64,000 nucleotides of DNA from Sphingomonas sp. SCN 67-18. Lineage in GTDB: Bacteria > Pseudomonadota > Alphaproteobacteria > Sphingomonadales > Sphingomonadaceae. The position numbers and the translations under genes are program-made. Shown here one piece after another: positions 1 to 9,105 of the stretch; within the stretch, counting starts at the first letter, position 1, and every line of letters starts with the position of its first letter. Under the pieces are notes generated by a model, which was given only the letters and a program-made list of their open reading frames with translations, made no database searches and had not been told where the DNA came from. The DNA lies in assembly GCF_001724715.1 (NCBI RefSeq), contig NZ_MEFG01000012.1, forward strand, positions 1 through 64,000, read 5' to 3'.

Positions 1-90
1 TGCGCCACTAGACCCGAAGGTCTCGTTCGACTTGCATGTGTTAGGCATGCCGCCAGCGTTCGTTCTGAGCCAGGATCAAACTCTCAAGTT
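1..90 (-). rRNA. rrs: 16S ribosomal RNA, 5' end (partial)
   Basis: Read on the minus strand, this is the start of a bacterial 16S rRNA: the universal 8F-type block AGAGTTTGATCCTGGCTCAG lies near position 85-66, followed by AACGAACGCTGGCGGC and CATGCAAGTCGAACG. The gene runs off the left edge, so only the first ~90 bases, including the start of variable region V1, are present. The V1 stretch resembles sphingomonad 16S sequences, but this is too short to name a genus. The exact mature 5' end is estimated from where the conserved 16S sequence begins. Confidence 0.97.
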
Positions 91-402
91 TGATGTCCGA
101 ACCAACCGAGGTGGAATAACCCCGGCAGATCCGCTCATTTCAAGGAGCCGTTCCTGCACAATTCTATTACGTATGGATACGTGAATAGGACTATATGGAA
201 CGACTTAGCTTACCATGACATCGGGACCTTGAATTCCCGAGCATGGAGCCGCCGCCCACATGTCCCTTCATCTAAACCGACAATGTCAAAGAGCCGCAAA
301 CGCGGACGCCTTGGCTTCCCCCGCTTTACCGGGGTGACCGGGCATCCTGGTTGTTTGCGACCGCTGCGGCGAACCGGCTGGTTCAGCGCCGCGGTGAGAG
401 GG
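91..402 (-). other. rRNA operon leader (no protein gene)
   Basis: About 310 bases between the predicted rRNA promoter and the 16S gene. It carries a boxA antitermination element at 284-294 and otherwise should hold the precursor stem sequences for RNase III trimming, which I could not delimit. Open frames crossing it on both strands show no recognisable protein and overlap the promoter and leader, so I do not treat them as genes. Confidence 0.75.
284..294 (-). promoter_or_regulatory. boxA antitermination element of the rRNA leader
   Basis: The minus strand reads GCTCTTTGACA, matching the bacterial rRNA boxA consensus bound by NusB/NusE to form the antitermination complex. It lies in the transcribed leader about 110 bases after the predicted start and ~195 bases before the 16S gene, the expected arrangement. 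Confidence 0.85.
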
Positions 403-431
403 CATATATGGGGGGGTCCAAGGGCCGTCAA
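403..431 (-). promoter_or_regulatory. rRNA operon promoter (-35/-10)
   Basis: On the minus strand TTGACG (431-426) and TATATG (408-403) are separated by exactly 17 bases, close to the housekeeping sigma-70 pattern. The stretch just upstream (about 432-460) is unusually rich in A and T for this genome, with runs such as CAAAA, resembling an UP element. Position, strand and the boxA downstream all fit the main rRNA promoter. Transcription would begin near 396. Confidence 0.75.
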
Positions 432-689
432 CAGCCATTTTGCACTTTTGTTTCAAGCGAGCCCTGAATCCGCAGAAAATCGTTATTTTTCAGATCATTG
501 CCGATGGTCATGGAAACGCGATGTCATCCACTGCCGCTGCGCATCGATGTTGAAGGCTTCGCAGAAAAGCCCGGATTTCCGTGCCCTGGCCGGAGTCGGG
601 GTCGAAAAATGCCCCGAATCATCCCCGATTCTCCCGCACGCCCGTTTCCGGTGACTCGCGCAAAGCCGGAACAGGCCGCCCGGCCGCGC
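432..689. other. Intergenic region upstream of the rRNA promoter
   Basis: No protein or RNA gene recognised in these 258 bases between the rRNA promoter and the end of the CBS-domain gene. The part next to the promoter is AT-rich and probably contributes to promoter strength. A second tandem rRNA promoter could be present but I see no clear match. Confidence 0.5.
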
Positions 690-1118
690 TCAGGCGCCCT
701 GGATATAATCCCGCATGGCCGCGGCTTCCTCCTCGATCCTGTCGATCCGATATTTCACGAGATCGCCGATCGAGACGAAGCCGACGATGGCGCCCGCGTC
801 CAGCACGGGCAAGTGGCGGATGCGTCGCCGCGTCATCAAAGACAGCGCTCCATAGACCTTTTCACCCGGGCCGACCGTCACCGCCGGCGCGGTCATCACC
901 TCGCCCACCGTGCGGTTGAGCGCATCGGCCCCGGCGGTCTGCAGGCAATAAATGACGTCGCGTTCGGAAAAGATGCCCACCACCTCGCCATCGGCGATCA
1001 CCAGCAGCGCGCCGATACGCTTTTCGGCCAGCAGCGCGATCGCTTCCGAGACCTTCATCGCCCCATCGGCGGTAATGACCGGATGGCGGTTCCCCGCGAG
1101 AATTGCTGCTATCGTCAT
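690..1118 (-). CDS. CBS domain-containing protein
   Basis: A 142-residue protein that is essentially two CBS domains (about residues 8-66 and 74-128). Each ends in the usual strand-helix signature: GIFSERD at 48-54 and GFVSIGDL near 113-120. Stand-alone CBS pairs typically bind adenine nucleotides and sense energy state or modulate a partner. No catalytic domain is fused, so the partner is unknown. It lies just upstream of the rRNA operon on the same strand, but the strong rRNA promoter between them argues for separate expression. Length is normal for this two-domain class. Confidence 0.9.
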   Translation of the reverse strand: MTIAAILAGNRHPVITADGAMKVSEAIALLAEKRIGALLVIADGEVVGIFSERDVIYCLQTAGADALNRTVGEVMTAPAVTVGPGEKVYGALSLMTRRRIRHLPVLDAGAIVGFVSIGDLVKYRIDRIEEEAAAMRDYIQGA

Positions 1119-1193
1119 GGCAAGCCGCTCCCTTCACCTGCGCTTTGCGCGTCAATGGCTTGATGTTCCCACGCCCGGGCGACAAAGGGAAGC

Positions 1194-1484
1194 ATGGTGA
1201 CGAACAAACCCGATCTTTCCGACGCGCGTTACGCGGCATTCGTCTGGGCGCGCTTCTTCCGCCTGATGCGCTGGATGACGCTGGCCGCCATTACCACGGT
1301 GGCCGTCGTTCTGGCGGTGTTGTGGCATTGGGGCGGGCCGCTGCCGATCCACCTCATCATCGGCACCGCGCTTGGCGTGTTCTTCACCATCTGGCTGACG
1401 GCCGCGCTGATGGGCCTGGTGTTCCTCAGCTCGGGCAGCGGGCATGACGAGGTGGCCGGCGAACGATTCGAGGAACAGAGATGA
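1194..1484 (+). CDS. Small two-helix membrane protein, function unknown
   Basis: A 96-residue protein with two hydrophobic segments (about residues 27-44 and 52-79), a basic N-terminus and a short acidic cytoplasmic-type tail. No motif lets me name a function. It begins at an ATG preceded by AAGGGA and its stop overlaps the ATG of the thioesterase gene by 4 bases (ATGA), so the two are probably translationally coupled. The next in-frame GTG one codon later is an alternative start. Its coupling to an acyl-CoA thioesterase hints at, but does not show, a membrane-lipid role. Confidence 0.75.
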   Translation: MVTNKPDLSDARYAAFVWARFFRLMRWMTLAAITTVAVVLAVLWHWGGPLPIHLIIGTALGVFFTIWLTAALMGLVFLSSGSGHDEVAGERFEEQR

Positions 1485-1852
1485 CAGACCGCGCCGAACC
1501 CATTTTGCGTGTGGTGCCGCGCCCCGCCGACATCAATTCCAACGGCCATATCTTCGGCGGCTGGATCCTCAGCCAGATGGACATTGCCGGCGGCATCGTC
1601 GCGGGACGGACCGCGAAGGGATCGACCGCCACCGTCGCCATCGACGCGATGGAGTTCATCGCGCCGATCCTGCTCAGCGATATCATATCCATCTACGCCC
1701 AGGTGGAGCGGCGCGGGCGCACCTCCATGGCGATCCGCATTGAGGTGATCGCGGACCGGGGCAGCGAGGATGTGAAAGTGACGAGCGGGCTGTTCACCTT
1801 CGTCGCGCTGGACGAGAACCACCGCCCCCGGCCGCTGCCGCCTATCGATTGA
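1481..1852 (+). CDS. Acyl-CoA thioesterase, YciA-like hotdog fold
   Basis: A 123-residue single hotdog-fold protein. Residues 19-28 read NSNGHIFGGW, followed by the conserved aspartate D34 in LSQMD, the hallmark of the YciA/BACH acyl-CoA hydrolase family that cleaves acyl-CoA to free acid and CoA in the cytoplasm. Length matches bacterial YciA (about 130). It is coupled by a 4-base overlap to the small membrane protein before it. Its 3' end overlaps the convergent DUF4139 gene by 11 bases. Family assignment is firm; chain-length preference cannot be judged. Confidence 0.9.
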   Translation: MTDRAEPILRVVPRPADINSNGHIFGGWILSQMDIAGGIVAGRTAKGSTATVAIDAMEFIAPILLSDIISIYAQVERRGRTSMAIRIEVIADRGSEDVKVTSGLFTFVALDENHRPRPLPPID

Positions 1853-3383
1853 CGTCCTCGGCCCGGTATTCGAGGGTCGCGGTGCCGTTGGCCGGCACGG
1901 TCACCGCCCACAACCAGTCACCGTCCTTGCGCGCCATCCTTTGCGAGAAGCGTTTCAGGCGCTGATCCTGGTCCACCCTGATCCGCGCCTCGAACAGCTG
2001 GGGCTCGGGCGTGGCGTTGCTCACCGTCACCCGGCGCCTGTCCCAGTCGGCGCCGCCGTCCACATCCTCCACATCGACGGTGATCTGAGTCGCCTCGGCC
2101 CCGTCCATCTCGACATCCTCGCCCACCGCCTTGTCGGCCAGCGTCGATTCGCCGATCAGCAGCGCGGTGTCCCGGCTTTTCTGGAACAGGGCTACCGGCC
2201 CGGCGGGCAATGGCAGGCCAAGCCCCTCCTGCTCGCGGTTGCGCGTCCGCAGGGTCATCACCGGGTCCGTCGCCTCGTCGTCAAGGATCGTCGTGCGGTA
2301 GAGTATCGTCACCGGCACGGCCTTGCGGTCCATCAACGCCACCTGCTTCTGGCTGCTGGCGGCGACGGTGACCGGCTGCGGGATGCGATAGAGCTTCAGA
2401 TCGGCCAGTTCCTCCTGCTGAACCTTCATGCCGGTGACGATGATGCTGGCCGCTTCCGACTCATCCTCGGCGCGCGCCATCATCGCGGGCGCCATCATCA
2501 CCATCGGCGCGGGCGGCGGGGGCGGCGAAGGCACGTCGTAGGGCGTCCTGCCGCTGCTTGTCGTGCCGGCCGGCCAACATGCCAGCGAAAGATAAGAATC
2601 GCTTCCCCCGCCATCACCGGAGTAATCATCATCCTCCCGGTTGACCTTGCCCGCGACAGCCTGAGTCCCGGCATCGACGAAACTCGTCTGGTCGCCGCTC
2701 GCCAGCGTCAACCAGGCGAACAGGTCCATGCTGCGCCGGTCCGGCGCCAGCTCGGCGACATAATTGGCCTGCCAGTCGAAACCGGCGGCAAGGTAGGAAA
2801 GCGTCACCGTCGCACTGGCGGCGCGGGTGCTGCGGGTGAGCACGGACAGGGTCGGCTTTGCGGAAAGGCCGGTCGGCACGCTGTCATGAACCAGCGTCTC
2901 GGGCAGGCCGGAGCAGCGCAGCGCCTCGAATCCGGCCCTGGTCTGCAGCACCACCGCCCCATCGGCGCCGGAGCGGATGACAGCATCCTCCTGCGTCACC
3001 GCGCCGGTTGCCCGGCTGGTCCGCCGAATGGTCACCCGGCGCCCTTCCGACCGGTCGATCAGGCTGCGCGGCGACAAGAGGTCCGCATCCTGGTTCTTTT
3101 CGACAACGCCCTCCGGCAGGCCGGTGACGATCGCGCTCTCCGGCAGGATGCCGCCCGCCACCCCCTCGAACCGGATGGTCGCCTCGCCTTGCGGAATGGT
3201 GATGGTCCGCCGCTCGGTGATCAGCGCATAGCCTTCCAGCCAGTCGAGATCCATCGCCTGATCGGACGACCGGTAGGGCGCGCGATAGACGGTGACCGAC
3301 ACGCCGTCCGGCCCGGCGGATGTCACCGTCTGCGCCATCGCCATGCCGGGCAGGGCCAGCGCGATCAGGATGGGGCGGATCAT
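1842..3383 (-). CDS. Secreted DUF4139 domain protein (copy 1)
   Basis: 513 residues from the chosen start, which opens a signal peptide (MIRPILIALALPGMAMA, cut before QTV). An upstream in-frame start would add a charged segment before the signal and overlaps the neighbour, so I reject it. The body matches the DUF4139 family of periplasmic or secreted beta-rich proteins of unknown role (KPTLSV, ATVTLSYL, DWQANYVAEL motifs). A low-complexity insert at ~285-303 (proline then Met/Ala) is followed by SIIVTG at 313-318, reminiscent of the start of a TonB-receptor plug. It lies 10 bases after a second DUF4139 gene, clearly one operon and an ancient duplication. Confidence 0.85.
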   Translation of the reverse strand: MIRPILIALALPGMAMAQTVTSAGPDGVSVTVYRAPYRSSDQAMDLDWLEGYALITERRTITIPQGEATIRFEGVAGGILPESAIVTGLPEGVVEKNQDADLLSPRSLIDRSEGRRVTIRRTSRATGAVTQEDAVIRSGADGAVVLQTRAGFEALRCSGLPETLVHDSVPTGLSAKPTLSVLTRSTRAASATVTLSYLAAGFDWQANYVAELAPDRRSMDLFAWLTLASGDQTSFVDAGTQAVAGKVNREDDDYSGDGGGSDSYLSLACWPAGTTSSGRTPYDVPSPPPPPAPMVMMAPAMMARAEDESEAASIIVTGMKVQQEELADLKLYRIPQPVTVAASSQKQVALMDRKAVPVTILYRTTILDDEATDPVMTLRTRNREQEGLGLPLPAGPVALFQKSRDTALLIGESTLADKAVGEDVEMDGAEATQITVDVEDVDGGADWDRRRVTVSNATPEPQLFEARIRVDQDQRLKRFSQRMARKDGDWLWAVTVPANGTATLEYRAEDVNR

Positions 3384-3393
3384 CGCCCGCCGC

Positions 3394-4764
3394 TCAAAAA
3401 CGCGTGTCGAAGACCGCGGTGACGACCGTCTCGCCATTGGCGGGCACCGGCACATGCCATACCGCCTCGTTGGACGAACGCCGCTCGCTCTTCAGGCTTT
3501 CCTCGACGATGCGGGTGTCGTCGAAATACCAGTCCAGCCCCGCCTGGCTGAGGTCCACCGTTACCGCGCCGGGCCGTGCGTTGGTCAGCTGATAACGCAT
3601 CGACGTGCGCCAGCGCCGCTCGCCCAGCCGCTCGCGCTTCTCCACCGTGGCCTTCACCTTGACGTCGAATGCCTCGCCGGTTTTCAGGCCCAGTTCCGAC
3701 CCCATCGGCGTGTGATCGATCGCATTTTCCCCGATGAACTGGGGCTGGCCCTGCGCATCGCGCACATAGACGCGCACCGTCCCTGCGGGCAGCGCATCGC
3801 CCAGCCCGCCTTCGCGCGCATTGGAGAATTTCAGCACCGTCGCCGCGCTCCGCGCCTCGTCAGACGCGCCGAGCCAGCCATTGCGATATTCATAGGCCTT
3901 GCTCGCCGCCGCCCCGGCCACGTCAAGGAAACCGACCTGCTTGGTCTGGCGGTTGGCGATGGTCGTGCGCGCGCCCAGCGGATAGAGGTAGAAATCGCCC
4001 AGCCGTTCGCGATCCGCCGTTTCAGTCCCCGCCTGGACGGGCGTCGGCCGGCCATAGCGCGGCCCCTGCTGCACCTGCTGGACGGCGCCCGCAACCAGCA
4101 GCGTCCGGGCATTGGCAAAGCTGGTGCCGGTATTGTTGGTGAGGGTGATCCACCCCTGCACGTCGAGCTTGCCCTTCGCCTCGTCGAACAGAGCGACATA
4201 ATCGGCCTTCCAGCCCATGCCCGGCGTCAGATAGGTGAGCGTCGCCGGCCGCGCCCCGGCCCGCGCGGACTCGAGTGTCACCGACAGAGTCGGCCGCGCG
4301 CGCAGATTTGGGGGCAGGCGATCGAACACAACGCGCACCGGCAGCCCGTCGTCGCGCAGCACCTCGATGCGATTGCCGATCTGCAACACAACGCCGCCGT
4401 TGACGGCCAGCACCTTGGCCTGCTCGCGCAGTTCCGCCCCGGTCGCCGGGTTGGTGCGGACGATGGTGATGGTCTGGCCGACCGCCTTGTCCATCAGGGC
4501 GGAAGGCGACAGCAGGTCATAGTCGAAATTCTGCTCGACAATGCCGGCGCCCGCCGCCGTCAGCGTCACCGTTTCCGGGCGGATCCGGGCGGACACGTCC
4601 GGAAATTCCTGACGCGATTTGCCCGCCGGGAGGTCGAGTTGGCGCACGTCCTGAACCAGCGCGAGATCGTCGTTGTAAATGGTGACGGACACATCGCCCT
4701 GCGCCGTCTGTGCCAGGGCGGGCGCGGCCAGCGCCAACAGGCCGAAACCGATCATCGCACGCAT
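3394..4764 (-). CDS. Secreted DUF4139 domain protein (copy 2)
   Basis: 456 residues starting at an ATG with a good GGAAGGGA ribosome site; the first 19 residues form a signal peptide ending PALA before QTAQ. The rest is DUF4139: an N-terminal part with SVTIYNDDLALVQD, then RPTLSV, PATLTYL and GMGWKADYVALFDE, the same order seen in copy 1. This copy lacks the low-complexity insert found in copy 1 and has instead a Gln-rich QQVQQ segment. Biochemical function of the family is unknown. It is first of the tandem pair, with a stem-loop separating it from the upstream DUF4167 gene. Confidence 0.85.
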   Translation of the reverse strand: MRAMIGFGLLALAAPALAQTAQGDVSVTIYNDDLALVQDVRQLDLPAGKSRQEFPDVSARIRPETVTLTAAGAGIVEQNFDYDLLSPSALMDKAVGQTITIVRTNPATGAELREQAKVLAVNGGVVLQIGNRIEVLRDDGLPVRVVFDRLPPNLRARPTLSVTLESARAGARPATLTYLTPGMGWKADYVALFDEAKGKLDVQGWITLTNNTGTSFANARTLLVAGAVQQVQQGPRYGRPTPVQAGTETADRERLGDFYLYPLGARTTIANRQTKQVGFLDVAGAAASKAYEYRNGWLGASDEARSAATVLKFSNAREGGLGDALPAGTVRVYVRDAQGQPQFIGENAIDHTPMGSELGLKTGEAFDVKVKATVEKRERLGERRWRTSMRYQLTNARPGAVTVDLSQAGLDWYFDDTRIVEESLKSERRSSNEAVWHVPVPANGETVVTAVFDTRF

Positions 4765-4816
4765 GGGCAATCCCTTCCGCCTTGATTCGGATGGAGACTG
4801 CCCTGCCTGGGCGGGT

Positions 4817-4842
4817 TTGCGAAGCCTCAATCGGCTCCGCAA
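4817..4842. other. Intergenic stem-loop
   Basis: TTGCGAAGCC (4817-4826) pairs with GGCTCCGCAA (4833-4842), 9 of 10 positions, with a six-base loop. It sits in the gap between the DUF4167 gene and the DUF4139 pair. Neither strand has a T-run after it, so it is either a weak terminator or an RNA-processing or stability element. Confidence 0.4.
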
Positions 4843-4850
4843 CCGTGGGA

Positions 4851-5636
4851 TCAGGATGCGGAGGCGACCGGATCGACGCCTTCGGCGCGCGGCTTGCGGC
4901 CGCGGCGCTTGGGCGCGGGCGCTTCCCCGCCATCGTCGCCGTTCAGCGGCTCATCCTTGGCGAGCGCGGGCGGAAGCCGATCGATCTCGATGGAGCCGTC
5001 AGCCTGCCCGTCATCCTCCGCCGGACGCGCTTTGGGCGGGCGGCCGCGACGGCGCGGTTCCGCCCGGGCGTCGGCATCGGCCGGATCGGCGGAGGCGCGG
5101 GGTTGCTCGAAGCGATCCTCGTCCTGCCGCGCGCGCAGCGGCGGGCGCTGCGACTGGCGATTGCCGTCGGCGCGGTCACCGCGCTCATAGCGGTCATTGC
5201 CCTCGTCGCGATCGTCGTCGCGATCGTCGTCGCGCGCGGCGCGGCCATTGTCATAGCCGCGCGCGGGCTGGCGCTGGCCGCGATCATGGCCATTGCCGTT
5301 GCCGCGATCGTCGCCGTCATCGTCGGAGCGGACGTCGTAACCATCCTCATCTTCGTCATTCTGCGGACGACGATTGGGGTTGCTCTCTTCGAAGCGGGCG
5401 CGGCTTTCGCTCAGCACGCGGAAATAATGATCGGCGAACTGCAGATAATATTCGGTGTTGACCCGATCGCCCTGCATCTGCGCGTCGCGCGCCAGGGTCT
5501 TGTATTTTTCGTGGAGCTGGCTGGCATTGCCGCGGGCGCGGTTATCGATCCGGTTGCCCTGCTCGCGACCCTGGTTATTCGACGGCCGCTGGCCACCGCG
5601 ACCGCGACGGCGGCCGGTCTGACGATTGTTGATCAA
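4851..5636 (-). CDS. DUF4167 domain protein, RNA/DNA-binding-like, highly charged
   Basis: 261 residues. The N-terminus (1-40) is rich in Arg, Gly, Asn and Gln; residues 41-75 (LHEKYKTLARDAQMQGD then YYLQFADHYFRV) are the conserved DUF4167 core found across alphaproteobacteria. Residues ~90-190 are disordered Asp/Arg/Gly repeats. Two AT-hook-like motifs occur near the end, RRRGRPPKA (195-203) and KRRGRKPRA (243-251). Function is unknown; composition suggests nucleic-acid binding, an inference. It follows prmC on the same strand after a 276-base gap, a common alphaproteobacterial order. Confidence 0.85.
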   Translation of the reverse strand: MINNRQTGRRRGRGGQRPSNNQGREQGNRIDNRARGNASQLHEKYKTLARDAQMQGDRVNTEYYLQFADHYFRVLSESRARFEESNPNRRPQNDEDEDGYDVRSDDDGDDRGNGNGHDRGQRQPARGYDNGRAARDDDRDDDRDEGNDRYERGDRADGNRQSQRPPLRARQDEDRFEQPRASADPADADARAEPRRRGRPPKARPAEDDGQADGSIEIDRLPPALAKDEPLNGDDGGEAPAPKRRGRKPRAEGVDPVASAS

Positions 5637-5912
5637 CGTTCTGCTGTCCTCGTCTTAAAGCACAAACTCTTTCATCATGGTCCGGCATTGCGGATGCGCG
5701 CCCACCGGGGGAGCCGCGATCGCCAAGGGGCATCCGCGTGCTTCCGCCATCTGCCAGAGCTGCTGACCTTCAGCGGCTTCGTGACTGTGGGGGTCGGGCG
5801 AGCCGGATCTTCACGCATCGATGCCGAAGACCGCTCATCCGTGCGCTCCATCTAGCGACTCGATCGTCAAAATCCAAGCGGAAATATGCGTCTTCTTTGT
5901 TGCTTTCCCGTT

Positions 5913-6734
5913 TCAGCGCGCGGTGACGACCAGACAGCGGTCACGCCCGGCCAGATCGGCCATGCAGCGCACCTCCAGAGCCTGCGCGGCAATCAGCGCG
6001 GTGACCGCCGCGCGCTGCGTCGCGCCGATCTCGATCGCGGCCATGCCACCGGGCGCGATCAACCGGGGCAGCATGGGCGCGATCCTGCGATAATCGTCCA
6101 GCCCGTCCACCCCGGCGAACAGCGCGCCATGCGGCTCATGCCGGGCTACGGCCTCGGGCAACTGCGCGCCAGCCTCGATATAGGGCGGATTGCACAGCAG
6201 CAGGTCGAACGGCCCGGCCACCCCTTCCGCCCAGTCGCCGACCAGGAACAGCGCGCGCGCCGCCATGCCCAGCCGGGCGGCGTTGCCCGCCGCCACCGCC
6301 AGCGCGGCCGGCGAGCGGTCGATCCCGACGCCCTGCGCGCCGGGCCACTGGTCGAGCGCCGCCAGCAGCAACGCGCCGGAGCCGGTGCCCAGATCGATCA
6401 CGCGCGACGGCTCCCGTCTGCCGAAATGCGCCACCGCCGCGTCGATCAGCGTCTCGCTGTCCGGGCGGGGAATCAGCACGTCCGGCGTCACCCGCAGCTC
6501 GATGGTCCAGAACGCCTTGCTGCCGAGAATATAGGCGATCGGCTCCGCCGCCAGCCGCCGCGCCACCAGCGCCTCGAACCCGTCCGGCACGGCGCGCTCG
6601 CCCGCCGCGCGCAGCAACAGCGCCTCGCGCGTCACACCCAGCGCGTGGGCGAGCAGCAATTCCGCGTCCAGCCTGGGGGTATCGCTGACGGCGGCCAGCC
6701 GCGCGGCGGCCCCGGCCAGCGCCCGGTCAATCAT
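5913..6734 (-). CDS. prmC: Peptide chain release factor N5-glutamine methyltransferase
   Basis: 273 residues. Methylates the glutamine of the GGQ loop of release factors using S-adenosylmethionine. Visible landmarks: helical N-terminal domain, PRPDSE (89-94), SAM-binding DLGTGSG (114-120) and the catalytic NPPY (182-185). The chosen ATG overlaps the end of prfA by 8 bases; an upstream start would give nine extra residues not typical of the family. Directly following prfA, its substrate, is the classical arrangement and supports the call. Confidence 0.95.
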   Translation of the reverse strand: MIDRALAGAAARLAAVSDTPRLDAELLLAHALGVTREALLLRAAGERAVPDGFEALVARRLAAEPIAYILGSKAFWTIELRVTPDVLIPRPDSETLIDAAVAHFGRREPSRVIDLGTGSGALLLAALDQWPGAQGVGIDRSPAALAVAAGNAARLGMAARALFLVGDWAEGVAGPFDLLLCNPPYIEAGAQLPEAVARHEPHGALFAGVDGLDDYRRIAPMLPRLIAPGGMAAIEIGATQRAAVTALIAAQALEVRCMADLAGRDRCLVVTAR

Positions 6735-7806
6735 CGAGATTGGCGAGCCGCGAAGCCTCATCCTCGGCGATCAGCGCGCCGATCAGCTCGTCCATCTGCC
6801 CTTCCAATATTTCAGGCAGGCGGTGAAGGGTCAGGCCGATGCGATGGTCGGTCACCCGCCCCTGCGGGAAATTATAGGTGCGGATGCGCTCTGACCGGTC
6901 GCCCGATCCGACCATGGACTTGCGCGCGCCGGCCCGCTCGCTGTCCAGCCGCGCGCGCTCCAGCTCGTAAAGGCGGGTCCTCAGCACCTTCAGCGCCTTC
7001 GCCTTGTTCTTGTGCTGGGATTTCTCGTCCTGCTGGATGACCACCAGCCCGCTCGGCAAATGGGTGATGCGGACGGCGCTGTCCGTGGTGTTGACGGACT
7101 GGCCGCCCGGCCCGGATGAGCGATAGACGTCGATCCGCAGATCCTTCTCGTCGATCTGCACGTCGACATCCTCCGCCTCGGGCAGCACCGCCACCGTGGC
7201 GGCGGAGGTGTGGATGCGCCCGCCGCTTTCGGTCGCCGGCACGCGCTGCACCCGGTGGACGCCGCTTTCGAACTTCAGCCGGGCGAACACCCCCTTGCCG
7301 GTGACGCTGGCGACGACTTCCTTATAGCCGCCTATGTCCGCCGGGCTGGCGGAGATCAGCTCGACCCGCCAGCCGCGGTCCTCGGCATAGCGGCTGTACA
7401 TGCGGAACAGGTCGCCCGCGAACAGCGCCGCCTCGTCGCCGCCCGTCCCCGCGCGGATCTCAAGCATCGCCGCACGCTCGTCCGCCGCGTCGCGGGGCAG
7501 CAGCGCCACCGCCAGCGCCCGCTCCGCATCGGGAAGCACGGCGCGGATATGTTCGGCTTCCTCGGCCGCCATCGCGCGGATCTCAGCTTCCGCATCCTCA
7601 TCCACGGCCAGCGCCAGCAACACGTCCACCTCGGCTCGCAACCGCCGCACCTCGGCCGCCGCGGCGGCCACCGGCTCCAGCTCCGCATAATCCTTGGAGA
7701 GCGCGACGAACTTGTCCGGCGGCAGATCGCCCCGCGCCATCGCCGCCTGCATTTCATCGCGCCGCGCCTCGATGGCGGCGATCCGTTCGGCGGAGATCAC
7801 CGTCAT
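6727..7806 (-). CDS. prfA: Peptide chain release factor 1
   Basis: 359 residues, normal for RF1. Recognises UAA and UAG and triggers peptide release on the ribosome. The GGQ catalytic loop is at ~234-236 within [12 protein letters not shown], and the codon-recognition region carries RVPATES (~188-194), the PxT type that marks RF1 rather than RF2. N-terminal coiled region is intact. It overlaps hisS upstream (ATGA) and prmC downstream, forming a three-gene translation operon. Confidence 0.97.
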   Translation of the reverse strand: MTVISAERIAAIEARRDEMQAAMARGDLPPDKFVALSKDYAELEPVAAAAAEVRRLRAEVDVLLALAVDEDAEAEIRAMAAEEAEHIRAVLPDAERALAVALLPRDAADERAAMLEIRAGTGGDEAALFAGDLFRMYSRYAEDRGWRVELISASPADIGGYKEVVASVTGKGVFARLKFESGVHRVQRVPATESGGRIHTSAATVAVLPEAEDVDVQIDEKDLRIDVYRSSGPGGQSVNTTDSAVRITHLPSGLVVIQQDEKSQHKNKAKALKVLRTRLYELERARLDSERAGARKSMVGSGDRSERIRTYNFPQGRVTDHRIGLTLHRLPEILEGQMDELIGALIAEDEASRLANLDD

Positions 7807-9053
7807 GCGGCGCGCACCGCCCGGACAAGATCGGCCAACGGCACCGTGCTCTGCGCGCCGCTGGCAAGATCCTTCACGGCGGCGACGCCCTGCGCCAGCT
7901 CGTCCTCGCCAAGGATCACCGCCAGTCGCGCGCCGCGCGCATTGGCGCGGGCCAGCCGCTTCTTCATATTGCCCTTATAGGCCATGTCGCAGGCGATGCC
8001 GGCCCGGCGCAGATCAGCGACAAGCCCCAGCGCCGCCGCCTCGGCCGCCGCGCCCATCGGCACCATAGCGACATCGACGACATCTGCCGCCGGCGCATCG
8101 ATCAGCATCGCCAGCCGTTCGATGCCGGCCGCCCAGCCAACCGCCGGCGTCTCCGGTCCGCCCAGCGCGGCCATCAGCCCGTCATAGCGGCCGCCGCCCA
8201 GCACTGTACCCTGCGCGCCCAGCCGGTCGGTGACGAATTCGAACGCGGTGTGCCGGTAATAATCCAGCCCGCGCACCAGCCCGCCATTGCGGGTCCAGGC
8301 GACCCCGGCCGCGTCCAGCCCCGCCGTCACCGCCGCGAAGAAATCCGCCGCCTCGGCCGAAAGATAATCGTCGATCGGCGGAGCGGTGTCCGCCACCGGG
8401 CGGTCGCGCGAGTCCTTGCTGTCCAGGATCCGCATCGGGTTGCGTTCCAGCCGGTCGAGGCTGTCCTCGGACAGGCTGGCCCGGTGCTCGCTGAAATGGG
8501 CGATCAGCGCGGCGCGCCAGGCCGCCCGCGTCGCCGCGTCGCCCAGCGTGTTCAGCTGCAGCGTGACGCCGTCAGCCACGCCCAGTTCCTTCAACAGTTG
8601 ATCGGCGAACACCAGCAGCTCCACGTCCGCGGCCGGCTCCGCCGCGCCGATGATCTCGGCATCGAGCTGGTGGAACTGGCGGAAGCGCCCTTTTTGCGGC
8701 CGCTCATAGCGGAACAGCGGGCCGTGCGTCGCCAGCTTCAGCGGCGCATATTGCTGCCAGCCCTCGGTCAGGTAGGCGCGGGCGATGCCGGCGGTGAATT
8801 CCGGCCGTAGCGTCAGGGAATCGCCGCCGCGATCCTCAAAGCTGTACATTTCCTTCGACACCACGTCGGTGGTTTCGCCCAGCGAGCGGGCGAACACCGC
8901 CGTCGCCTCGAACACCGGCACCTCGATGCGCTGAAACGCATAAAGCCGGCGCACGCGATCGAACGTCGCGGCGACATGGGCGAAACGATCAGCGGTTTCA
9001 CCCAGCATGTCCTGCGTGCCGCGAATGCGATTTGGGGTTTGTTGGCCTGCCAT
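7803..9053 (-). CDS. hisS: Histidine--tRNA ligase
   Basis: 416 residues. Class II synthetase charging tRNA-His. Starts with the family's RGTQDML segment; motif 2 appears as [16 protein letters not shown], the histidine-binding region as [12 protein letters not shown], and motif 3 as [13 protein letters not shown]. The anticodon-binding domain is at the C-terminus. It is first in the hisS-prfA-prmC operon, overlapping prfA by 4 bases, and divergent from the DUF1345 gene across about 50 bases. No leader peptide or attenuator is visible in so short a gap. Confidence 0.97.
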   Translation of the reverse strand: MAGQQTPNRIRGTQDMLGETADRFAHVAATFDRVRRLYAFQRIEVPVFEATAVFARSLGETTDVVSKEMYSFEDRGGDSLTLRPEFTAGIARAYLTEGWQQYAPLKLATHGPLFRYERPQKGRFRQFHQLDAEIIGAAEPAADVELLVFADQLLKELGVADGVTLQLNTLGDAATRAAWRAALIAHFSEHRASLSEDSLDRLERNPMRILDSKDSRDRPVADTAPPIDDYLSAEAADFFAAVTAGLDAAGVAWTRNGGLVRGLDYYRHTAFEFVTDRLGAQGTVLGGGRYDGLMAALGGPETPAVGWAAGIERLAMLIDAPAADVVDVAMVPMGAAAEAAALGLVADLRRAGIACDMAYKGNMKKRLARANARGARLAVILGEDELAQGVAAVKDLASGAQSTVPLADLVRAVRAA

Positions 9054-9105
9054 GATTCCGCGCTCTCTATGCGAGACGAGCGGAAATCGCTAGCTTTCCC
9101 GTTGC

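Noticed and set aside
181-1163. Open frames on both strands over the rRNA leader and opposite the CBS gene
   Set aside because: They overlap the rRNA promoter and boxA or the CBS gene, have no recognisable domain and atypical composition.
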